A stretch of 53,463 nucleotides of DNA, taken from assembly GCA_937889645.1 (NCBI GenBank), contig CALBZE010000121.1:1-53463 (forward strand), written 5' to 3'. Within the stretch, counting starts at the first letter, position 1. The number at the start of each line of letters is the position of its first letter. The notes under the pieces were generated by a model, which saw only the letters and a program-made list of their open reading frames with translations, was not told the DNA's origin and did no database searches. The translations under genes and the position numbers were made by a program. Positions 8,930-16,028 of this stretch are shown here, in pieces. Source of the DNA: an uncultured bacterium. GTDB lineage: Bacteria > Gemmatimonadota > Gemmatimonadetes > Longimicrobiales > RSA9.

Positions 8930-9471
8930 GGCGGCTCCCCGTGATCCGGCGGCCGAAAGCCGGCAACGCGGCGCGCCGCATCGGCGCGGCACGGCCGCCG
9001 GGCGGGGCGAGCTTCGCCGGCACGGCACGCCTCGGCGCGGCGCTCCTGATCTGCGCGCTCGCGGCGGCCGGCTGCCACGAAGGCCCGGCCGACGCCGCAG
9101 TCGTCGTTCTCGGCGGCGATCCGGAGGTCGGCCGGCGCCTCCTCGACAACTACGGCTGCGGCGAGTGCCACGCGATCCCCGGCGTCGCCGGGGCGGACTC
9201 GTGGGCCGGCCCGCCGCTCACCGAATGGGCGGCACGGCGCATGATCGCCGGCGCGCTGCCGAACACGCCCGAGAACCTCATGCGCTTCATCATGGACCCG
9301 GAGTCCGTCGAACCGGGGACGGCGATGCCTGACCTGGGCGTCGACGACGTCGCGGCGCGCCACATGGCCGCGTACCTCTTTACCCTCGAGCACGACAACC
9401 CGCTCGGCCCGCCGCACCCGCTCCCGCTCCGCTGGCTGGAGTCGCTCCTCCCCGCCGGGCCACGCCACTGA
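8926..9471 (+). CDS. Lipoprotein monohaem cytochrome c
   Basis: The GTG at 8926 overlaps the preceding TGA (GTGA), giving 181 residues. A long charged N-terminus precedes a hydrophobic segment and a lipobox ending at Cys50 (ALAAAGC), so the mature protein should be lipid-anchored. The cytochrome domain has CGECH at 78-82 and a Met ligand in GTAMPDLG. The domain is clearly paralogous to the second domain of the dihaem cytochrome at 3717: GDPE-GRRL, YGCG-CH-IPGV, AGPPLTEW versus VGPPLTRF, NTP-NL/DL, and MAAYLFTLE versus MAAYLFTLG. It probably shuttles electrons to the oxidase. A start 36 bases downstream is also possible. Confidence 0.87.
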   Translation: MRRLPVIRRPKAGNAARRIGAARPPGGASFAGTARLGAALLICALAAAGCHEGPADAAVVVLGGDPEVGRRLLDNYGCGECHAIPGVAGADSWAGPPLTEWAARRMIAGALPNTPENLMRFIMDPESVEPGTAMPDLGVDDVAARHMAAYLFTLEHDNPLGPPHPLPLRWLESLLPAGPRH

Positions 9472-9501
9472 CCGACGCCTCCGCCCGGTCGCCAATCGCC
9501 C

Positions 9502-10569
9502 ATGGAACTGCTCGATTTCGGTCGCTACCCCCTGTGGATCAACCTCGTCGTCACCGGCATGGCGTCGATCGCGGTCTGGTTCGCCGGCACCCGGCTCGCC
9601 CGCGAGGCCGACGCGATCGCGAAGCGGACCGGCGCCGGCGACGCGTTCGTCGGGCTCATCCTCCTCGGCGGGATCGTCTCGCTGCCGGAGCTGGCCACCT
9701 CGATCACCGCCTCGTGGCTGGGAAACCCGGCGTTCGCGGTGTCCACCCTCGTGGGCGGCATCTCCGCCATCATGTTCGCGCTCGCCGTCGTCGACGCCGT
9801 GACCAGCGACGAACCCGTCTCCTCCGACGTCCGGCACCCGATCGTCCTGTTCCAGGGCGTGCTCACGGTGCTCTTCCTCGTCGTCGCCGCGGCGGGCATG
9901 GCCGTGGGCGACGTCGCCGTCGTCCTGGGCGTCGGCGTCTGGTCGACCGCGCTGCTCGTGCTCTACCTCCTCTTCGTCCTGCTCGTCAAACGGTACCAGC
10001 GGCGCGAGCCGTGGGTCGTGGGGGAGGAACTCCGGGCGAGCATCCGGCGCGCCCCGGACGCCGGGCCGGAGGAAGGGCCCGACCCCGACGAGCGGCGCCC
10101 CCTTTCGCGCATCGTTCTGGCCACGGTCGTCTCTGCCATCGTCACGCTCGCCGCCGGGATCGCGCTCGCCGGCGCCGGGGACGCCATCGTCGACCAGACC
10201 GGGCTCGGCGCCGGGTTCGTCGGAATGCTGATCGGCGGTATCGCTACGTCGCTCCCCGAGGCGACGACGTTCTATACGGCCGTCCGACTCCGCCAATACG
10301 AGCTGGCCTTCGGCGACGCGTTCGGCACCAACCTCTTCTCCACCATGGCGATCTTCTTCGCCGACCTCGCCTACGATGGCGGCCCGATCCTCGTCGCCGC
10401 CGGGCGGTTCGGCCTCCTCGCCACCCTCCTCGGGATCGCGGTCACTGCAACATACCTCGCAGGATGCATCGAGCGCCCCAACCGGCGCGTGCTCGGGATG
10501 GGCGTGGATTCGCTGGTCGTGATCGTGGCTTACGTGGGTGGGCTGATCCTGTTGTACAGGATCCGGTGA
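9502..10569 (+). CDS. Sodium/calcium exchanger (CaCA) family membrane protein
   Basis: The 355-residue polytopic protein has the two inverted alpha-repeats of the CaCA superfamily: GGIVSLPELATSI at about residues 55-67 and GGIATSLPEATTFYTAVR at about 248-265. Each repeat carries the acidic ion ligand after SLP. The repeats are separated by a cytoplasmic loop rich in acidic and basic residues (about 165-200), as in YrbG-like exchangers. About ten helices are visible. The expected role is cation/H+ or cation/Na+ antiport; which ion is not determined by the sequence. It has its own start after a 30-base gap from the cytochrome gene and may be co-transcribed with the cox operon. Confidence 0.85.
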   Translation: MELLDFGRYPLWINLVVTGMASIAVWFAGTRLAREADAIAKRTGAGDAFVGLILLGGIVSLPELATSITASWLGNPAFAVSTLVGGISAIMFALAVVDAVTSDEPVSSDVRHPIVLFQGVLTVLFLVVAAAGMAVGDVAVVLGVGVWSTALLVLYLLFVLLVKRYQRREPWVVGEELRASIRRAPDAGPEEGPDPDERRPLSRIVLATVVSAIVTLAAGIALAGAGDAIVDQTGLGAGFVGMLIGGIATSLPEATTFYTAVRLRQYELAFGDAFGTNLFSTMAIFFADLAYDGGPILVAAGRFGLLATLLGIAVTATYLAGCIERPNRRVLGMGVDSLVVIVAYVGGLILLYRIR

Positions 10570-10650
10570 GCGGGGCCCGGCGTGCCGCCGCGGCGCCCGG
10601 ATCCAGCGCTCCGAAGGTGGTTCCGGCCACGCCGCATACGAACGTTGCGC

Positions 10651-10669
10651 GCGCCGGCGTAGCCGGTGC
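10651..10669. terminator. Candidate hairpin in a convergent intergenic gap
   Basis: GCGCCGGC and GCCGGTGC can pair (8 bp with one G-T) around a 3-base loop. It lies between the convergent exchanger gene and the DUF3098-like gene, so it could end both transcripts. There is no strong T-run on either side. Confidence 0.35.
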
Positions 10670-10671
10670 TC

Positions 10672-10875
10672 TTACCGGATGATCCCGATCGGGATCAGGA
10701 CCGCGTACCCGAGCACCAGGAGCAGCGGCGCGGCGACGGTCGAGCCCTTGGAGAGCAGGACGTATCCGGCCGCGACGGACGCGAGGCCCGCGGCGAGGAA
10801 GATCGCGTTGACCCGCGTGAATCGGAGGGCGCCGCGCGACTCGATCGTGTCCTTGGAAGCTGTGCGATTGCTCAT
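10672..10875 (-). CDS. Two-helix small membrane protein, DUF3098-like
   Basis: A 67-residue protein with a charged N-terminus (residues 1-20) and two helices (about 24-42 and 48-66) separated by a Gly/Ser turn (LLSKGST). Layout and size resemble the DUF3098 family of small bacterial membrane proteins, whose function is unknown; the match is by pattern only. It is the last gene of the chemosensory-MglA unit, 33 bases after the peptidase gene and in the same direction. Confidence 0.65.
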   Translation of the reverse strand: MSNRTASKDTIESRGALRFTRVNAIFLAAGLASVAAGYVLLSKGSTVAAPLLLVLGYAVLIPIGIIR

Positions 10876-10908
10876 GATTCAACGAATCTATGGGAACGGG
10901 GTCCGGGG

Positions 10909-11907
10909 TCAAGCGCCCGGGCCGGCGATCGGCTCTCCGTCGCCGCTCGCGTCCCCCGAGTCTCCGACTTCCTCCCCCAGCCAGTACGCCGGTGCGTCGG
11001 GCGGGTCGGCGGCCCGCAGCGTCTCGAGCCGGCGTAATTGCTGGCGCCGCCTCCGGATGTACAGGACCAGGATGAGCCCGCCGGCCACGCTCCAGAAGAC
11101 CGCCGAGTGGACGAGGAAGTAGGTCCAACCGAAGTCCTTGCGCACCGCGCTGCGCCAGTCCTCCTCGAACTGCCCCACGGCGAGGCCGTAGGTGCGGCGC
11201 ATGGCCGTCTCGAGCGAGCCGGTCTCCTTCCAACGCTCGAGGAAGATGCGCATCGCGCGCTCGCCGCCGCGGTCGAAGAGGTAGTCGACGGCGGTGCCGG
11301 CCAGGAGGTAGGCGACGCGCGCGTCGGCCTCGCGGCTCGGCCAATCGAGGGCGAGCGAGTCGAGGTGGGGCGCGCGACCGGTCGCGAAGGCGATCCGCAG
11401 CCGCCACGCGGCCTCGAGGTCCCACTCGCCCGCGGCGACGCGCGCGTAACCCTCGTCGAACCAGCGGGGCGGCCGTGCGGGGGCGAGGTAGCGGTGCAGC
11501 GCGACGTGGGCCAGCTCGTGGCGGAGCGTCCGGGCCAGCTGGTGCGGCGCGCCGCGATCCGATAGGTAAGCCGGGAGCACGATCACGCCCGCGTCCGGGA
11601 ACGCGATCCCGGCGCCCCACTCCGGCGCGCGCCAGCCGGTCAGCGAATCGAACCTCTCGGCATCGGGCGCGAAGAAGATCCGGATCGGCTCGCCGCCGTC
11701 GAGCACGTCCTCGGGGAGCGCCGGGAGCGGCGGCATGGCGAAGACGCGGTCCAGGACGCGCCGGGCGAGGCGCTCGCCGCCGGGCCAGTGGATCGCGGCG
11801 AGCGGGCCGGCCCACACCGTGTCCGGTTCCTGGGCCGCGAGCGGACGCGGGATGAACGAGCAGCCGATGAGCGCGACGAGGACCGCGAGGCGACGTCGCA
11901 CGCCCAT
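10909..11907 (-). CDS. Secreted, membrane-tethered MA-like zinc peptidase
   Basis: The 332-residue protein begins with a signal peptide (cut probably after PLAAQ near residue 26). It carries the zinc motif HELAH at 130-134 and a downstream WFDEGYA with Glu152 as the probable third ligand, a gluzincin arrangement typical of the peptidase MA-like domain. A C-terminal helix (about residues 262-284) followed by RRRRQQ and an acidic tail anchors the protein with its catalytic domain outside the cytoplasm. The substrate is unknown. It follows cheB by 2 bases and so appears co-transcribed with chemosensory genes, an unexpected partner. Confidence 0.8.
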   Translation of the reverse strand: MGVRRRLAVLVALIGCSFIPRPLAAQEPDTVWAGPLAAIHWPGGERLARRVLDRVFAMPPLPALPEDVLDGGEPIRIFFAPDAERFDSLTGWRAPEWGAGIAFPDAGVIVLPAYLSDRGAPHQLARTLRHELAHVALHRYLAPARPPRWFDEGYARVAAGEWDLEAAWRLRIAFATGRAPHLDSLALDWPSREADARVAYLLAGTAVDYLFDRGGERAMRIFLERWKETGSLETAMRRTYGLAVGQFEEDWRSAVRKDFGWTYFLVHSAVFWSVAGGLILVLYIRRRRQQLRRLETLRAADPPDAPAYWLGEEVGDSGDASGDGEPIAGPGA

Positions 11908-11909
11908 CC

Positions 11910-13001
11910 TCAGCCGTGCGGCTGGTGCGCGAGCTCTTCGGCGCGTGCGGAAATCGCCTCCGCCACGTCGCCGAGCGGGAGCACCTGCGCGGCGAAGGGT
12001 GCGGCGGCCTTCGGCATCCCGTATACGACCGACGTTTCGGCGTCCTGCGCGATCGTCGCGCCGCCGACGTCGCGGATCACGCGAAGGCCTTCCGCGCCGT
12101 CCCGACCCATCCCGGTCAGGACGACGCCGATGGTGCTCGGCCCGAAATGACTCGCGACGGACTTGAAGAGCGGGTCCGCGGCCGGGCGCACGCCCCAGAT
12201 CGGGCGGTCGTCGTTCAGCTCGACGACGAATTCGTCCTTCGACCGGCGGACGCGCATGTGGCGGCCGCCCGGGGCGAGGTAGACGCGCCCGACGCGGATC
12301 GGCTCGCCGTCCTCCGCTTCCGTGACCGGGAGCGCGCTCAACCCATCGAGCCGTGCGGCCAGCGACCGCGTGAAGCCACGCGGCATGTGCTGCACGACCA
12401 GGACCGCGGCCGGAAGCCCGGCCGGGAGCCGCGGGATCAGCTCGGCGAGCGCGCGCGGCCCGCCGCTCGATGCAGCGATCGCGACGGCGACGTGCGGCGT
12501 GCCCGTCGCCTTCGCGCGCTTCGCGGCCCTCCGCCGCCGCGGATGCCGATCCCGCATCAGGAGCGGCAGGTTGGACATCCGCGCCAGCGTCGCCGCACGG
12601 AGCGCGCGCAGCAGCCTCTCCTGGAGCTGCTCGGCGGCCTCCGGGTTCGAGCCGTCGGGCTTCGGCACGAAGTCGACCGCACCGAAGTCCAGCGCCTGCA
12701 TCGTCTTCTCGGCGTCACCCGCGTACGCCGACAGGATGATGACCGGGCGCGGCACCTCGCTCATGATGTAGCCGAGCGTGTCCAGGCCGCCCAGGTCGGG
12801 CATCTCGAGGTCGAGCGTGACCACGTCCGGGTCCAGCTCGTGGACCTTGCGGATCGCCTCGTACCCGGTCGAGGCCTCGCCCACCACGCGGAACTCGCCC
12901 GAGGCCCGGATCAGTTCGACGATCCGCGCGCGTACGAGGGTGCTGTCCTCGACGACCAGGACGCCCGGCCTGCGCTCGCTCAAGGGGTGCGGAGCCGCCA
13001 A
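11910..13001 (-). CDS. cheB: CheB protein-glutamate methylesterase/deamidase
   Basis: The 363-residue response regulator removes methyl groups from chemoreceptors. The N-terminal receiver domain has phosphoacceptor Asp64 in TLDLEMPD and the lysine of VPKPDG. A basic linker (about 150-168) leads to the methylesterase domain, with catalytic Ser178 (AASSGGP), His205 (QHMP) and Asp301 (GMGRDG). Translation most likely starts at TTG 13001, which has a GGAAGGG ribosome binding site a few bases upstream. No ATG precedes the receiver domain. It is 14 bases after cheD and 2 before the peptidase gene. Confidence 0.95.
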   Translation of the reverse strand: MAAPHPLSERRPGVLVVEDSTLVRARIVELIRASGEFRVVGEASTGYEAIRKVHELDPDVVTLDLEMPDLGGLDTLGYIMSEVPRPVIILSAYAGDAEKTMQALDFGAVDFVPKPDGSNPEAAEQLQERLLRALRAATLARMSNLPLLMRDRHPRRRRAAKRAKATGTPHVAVAIAASSGGPRALAELIPRLPAGLPAAVLVVQHMPRGFTRSLAARLDGLSALPVTEAEDGEPIRVGRVYLAPGGRHMRVRRSKDEFVVELNDDRPIWGVRPAADPLFKSVASHFGPSTIGVVLTGMGRDGAEGLRVIRDVGGATIAQDAETSVVYGMPKAAAPFAAQVLPLGDVAEAISARAEELAHQPHG

Positions 13002-13015
13002 CCCTTACCCTTCCG

Positions 13016-13501
13016 TCAAGTGATGACCTTTCTCTGATGCACCGATCGCACCTCGATCGTTCCATCGCCAACCGCGAAATAGACCGATCGGCCGTACGAT
13101 CCGCCCACGTCCTCGGCGACCACCGGGATCCCGAGCGCCTCGAGCGCCGCCCGCGCCGCGCGGACGTTGCGCGTGCCGATCGACTCCTGGCTGCCGACGA
13201 GCATCGGGAACATCGTCGCTCCGCCGATGATCCACGCGCGCAGGCGCGAACGCATCGCGCCGGCCGCCTCGAGCTTCTCCACCAGCGCCGGCACCGCATG
13301 GGACGCAAATCGCCCGGTCGGCCCGTCGCGATGGCCCGGGATCGGCTCCGGCAGGAGCGCATGGCACAGCGCGCCGATCCCCCGCTCCGGCTCGTGGATC
13401 GCGACCGCCACGCACGAGCCCAACCCGAGCGTCGAGAGCGTCGTGTCCGAACCCGCGACTTCCACCGCTCCCGGCCTCACGTGCAGGGTCCGCGTCGTCA
13501 T
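13016..13501 (-). CDS. cheD: CheD chemoreceptor glutamine deamidase
   Basis: The 161-residue CheD has the papain-like catalytic set Thr24, Cys30 and His47 within STLGLGSCVAV and LCHALLP. It also has the family GGA-MFP segment (IIGGATMFPML). CheD deamidates receptor glutamines and binds CheC, whose gene is also in this unit. The ATG overlaps the cheR stop by 4 bases. Length is typical. Confidence 0.94.
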   Translation of the reverse strand: MTTRTLHVRPGAVEVAGSDTTLSTLGLGSCVAVAIHEPERGIGALCHALLPEPIPGHRDGPTGRFASHAVPALVEKLEAAGAMRSRLRAWIIGGATMFPMLVGSQESIGTRNVRAARAALEALGIPVVAEDVGGSYGRSVYFAVGDGTIEVRSVHQRKVIT

Positions 13502-14412
13502 CCCTTTCGATATATCCTTTCTCTGTTCGCGATCGAGACGAACGACCGCGATATAGGGCCAAACAGCGTCTCGACCTTACCCAGGATCAGGAAACCGCCA
13601 GGCTTCAGCGCCGCGTGCATCTTCTGCAGCAGCTCTTCCTGGAATTCCCGCTCGAAATAGATCGTCACGTTCCGGCAGAAGATCACGTGCTGCCCCTGGG
13701 GCAGCGGATCGTTCAGCAGATCCAGCGGCCGGAACTGGACGAACCGCTTCACTTCTTCCCGCAGGCGATACTTCGGTCCCGCCTCGAACCACCGGGCCCG
13801 GATGTCCCGCGGCGTCTCGTCCAGCGCCAGTTCGCCGTACTCCGCGCGCCGCGCGGTCGCGAGGATCTCGCGATCTATGTCCGTCGCGAGGATGCGGAAA
13901 CGCCGGAGCCGCCCTTCGAGACCGTGCGCACGCGCATGCTCGAGCAGTGAGATCGCGATCGAATACGGCTCCTCGCCGCTCGCGCAAGCCGAGCTCCAGA
14001 TGCGCACCTCCGGGTCGCCCAGCTCGAAGAGCTGCGGGACCACCTCGCGACGGAACGCCTCCCAGACCTCCGCGTTGCGGAAGAACTTGCTGACGTTGAT
14101 CGTGACCGTCGTCAGCAGCCGCTCCAGCTCCGCGGCGTCCCGCTGGAGCAGCGCCGCATAGTCCGCGTACCGGTGCACCCCCCGCGCGCGCATCCGCACC
14201 GCGAGCCGACGCCGCAGACAGCGCTCCTTGTACGCGTTGCACGAGAAGCCCGAGCGCGCCTCGATCACCGCCTTGAGCTGCTCGAACTCGCGGGCGTCTT
14301 CTTCGCTCAGTTCGCCATTCGCGAGGGCGTGCGCACCCACGGGCCCTCGCTCGAACCCGAGCGGGAGCCGGGGACGGCCGGGCTCCGGCCCGCCGACCTC
14401 ATGCAATGGCAT
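13498..14412 (-). CDS. cheR: CheR chemoreceptor methyltransferase
   Basis: The 304-residue SAM-dependent methyltransferase has an N-terminal helical CheR domain (about residues 36-100). The catalytic domain carries the SAM motif IWSSACASGEEPYS at about 138-151, the acidic loop ATDID, and the late motif IFCRNVTIYF. About 35 N-terminal residues before ELSEEDAREF are extra. The ATG start overlaps the upstream DUF4388-TPR gene by 14 bases. It would methylate receptor glutamates, but no receptor is encoded in this window. Confidence 0.95.
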   Translation of the reverse strand: MPLHEVGGPEPGRPRLPLGFERGPVGAHALANGELSEEDAREFEQLKAVIEARSGFSCNAYKERCLRRRLAVRMRARGVHRYADYAALLQRDAAELERLLTTVTINVSKFFRNAEVWEAFRREVVPQLFELGDPEVRIWSSACASGEEPYSIAISLLEHARAHGLEGRLRRFRILATDIDREILATARRAEYGELALDETPRDIRARWFEAGPKYRLREEVKRFVQFRPLDLLNDPLPQGQHVIFCRNVTIYFEREFQEELLQKMHAALKPGGFLILGKVETLFGPISRSFVSIANRERIYRKG

Positions 14413-16024
14413 GGGTGACGACCTCTATGTTGTTGCGGACCACATGATTGCCCGGGTTCAGTTCAAGCGCTTTCCGCCAGGCCTCGAGCGCCTTCTCTCG
14501 CTCGTTCCGCTTGTAGTAGAGGTTCCCGAGCTTGGTGTACAGGTCGTCTCCCAGCTCGGGCGCGACCCGGGCAGCGCGCTCGTAGTGGTCGAGGGCGTCG
14601 TCCCAGAGCTTCTGCTTGTAGGCCAGGTCGCCGAGGCACTTGTGCGGCTGGGCGAGCGCCGGGTCCTCCCCCGCCGCCTGACGGTAGGCCTGCTCCGCCT
14701 CCGCGAAGTTGCCGCGCCGCTCCGCGATCAACCCCGCCATCACGTGCAGCGGCGCGGACGACGGGTGCGCCTCGCACCCGTCGCGAACGATCGCCTCGGC
14801 CGCCTCGAGCTGCCCGGCCAGCGCCTCGGTCAGCGCGGCGTAATGGTACCAGATCGCCGGCGGCGCGGCCCCCTCCCCGACCCACGCGCGCGCCTCCGCG
14901 AGCGCTTCGCGCGCTCCGGCGGTGTTCCCCGCGCGCAGGCGCACCACGCCGCGGGCCAGCGCGACCTTGGGCGTCCCCGGCCGCAGGCGTTCCGCCTCGT
15001 CGAGGACCAGCTCGGAATCCTCCAGCCGGTCGAGCCGCTCGAGCGCGAACGCCAGGTTGACGAACGCCGCGTAGCTCGCGCCCGTGTCGTCGACCAGGCG
15101 CTTGAGGAGCCGCACCGCGTCGCGGTTGCGCCCTTCCCTCAGCTCGATCAGGGCCAGGTGCGCGCGGCTCGCGGCGTCGCCGGGGCGCAGCTCGAGGACG
15201 TAGCGGAATTCCCGCGTCGCCTCTTCCAGCAGCCCCGTGCGGTAGAACGCGATCCCGAGGTTGCGACGCTCCTGCACGTCGGAATCGCGCGCCCTCGGCG
15301 TCTCGACCGTCTCGCGCCGGCCGACGCGGTACGCGAACCCCGCCTGCAGCAGCCCGTAGAGCGCCTTCCCCGTCTCGAACTCGCCAAGCCCCGTCCGGTC
15401 GGCGATCTCCTGCACCGTGTGGTGGCCGTCCAGGAGCGGGAGGATCCGCTCCTGCTCGGGCGTCAGATCGACGTCCGCGGCGCGCAGGCGCTCGGTCTCG
15501 ACCTGGAAGATGAGGTCGAGCGTCGGGATCTTCTTCTCGATCAGGCTCCACTCGTCGACGCGGCGCGCACCCTCGAGCAATAGGCTCTCGGGGTTGATCG
15601 AGAGCAGGATCTCCGCGTCGTCCGGCTTCTGGTCGACCTCGAAGTAGAAGCTCCCTCGCGACCAGGTGAAGAGGGCGTAGACCGCCTCCTCCGCCTGGAT
15701 CCGGATGTAATGCTCGAGTTGGTCCCGGGTCAGCAGCCCTTCGTCGATCAGCAACTCGCCAAGCCGCTTGTCCGGGCGCGACGCCTGCTTCTGGACCACC
15801 TGCTGGAGCCGGTCGTGATCGACCACGCCGTCGCGCACGAGCAGATCGCCCAGCCGGTCGCGGCGGTTCACGATCGTCGCGTGCGTGATCCGCCCCCGAT
15901 CGAAGTAGATCTGGCCGAAGCGCGCCCGGTCCGTCACGGACAGACAGCCGGTCTTCTGGCCCATGGCCAGAAGCTGGCACACGTCAGCCAGGCTCGCCTC
16001 TTTCAGACTCCCCTTGATCGCCAC
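14399..16024 (-). CDS. DUF4388 (PATAN)-TPR scaffold protein
   Basis: The GTG-started 541-residue protein has an N-terminal DUF4388/PATAN domain (MAIKGSLKEASLADVCQLL, about 1-60). A PilB-N-like helical segment follows (LGELLIDEGLLTRDQLE) and then a second beta-rich half (GSFYFEVDQ). A winged-helix-like region is seen at about 195-240, and at least six TPRs occupy about 255-535. PATAN domains are known from signalling proteins linked to type IV pilus and motility control. The first 180 residues are paralogous to the DUF4388 protein at 20567. It lies 4 bases after the DnaA-like gene and overlaps cheR, so it is part of the same unit. It is probably a protein-protein scaffold. Confidence 0.86.
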   Translation of the reverse strand: MAIKGSLKEASLADVCQLLAMGQKTGCLSVTDRARFGQIYFDRGRITHATIVNRRDRLGDLLVRDGVVDHDRLQQVVQKQASRPDKRLGELLIDEGLLTRDQLEHYIRIQAEEAVYALFTWSRGSFYFEVDQKPDDAEILLSINPESLLLEGARRVDEWSLIEKKIPTLDLIFQVETERLRAADVDLTPEQERILPLLDGHHTVQEIADRTGLGEFETGKALYGLLQAGFAYRVGRRETVETPRARDSDVQERRNLGIAFYRTGLLEEATREFRYVLELRPGDAASRAHLALIELREGRNRDAVRLLKRLVDDTGASYAAFVNLAFALERLDRLEDSELVLDEAERLRPGTPKVALARGVVRLRAGNTAGAREALAEARAWVGEGAAPPAIWYHYAALTEALAGQLEAAEAIVRDGCEAHPSSAPLHVMAGLIAERRGNFAEAEQAYRQAAGEDPALAQPHKCLGDLAYKQKLWDDALDHYERAARVAPELGDDLYTKLGNLYYKRNEREKALEAWRKALELNPGNHVVRNNIEVVTHAIA

Positions 16025-16028
16025 GGCC

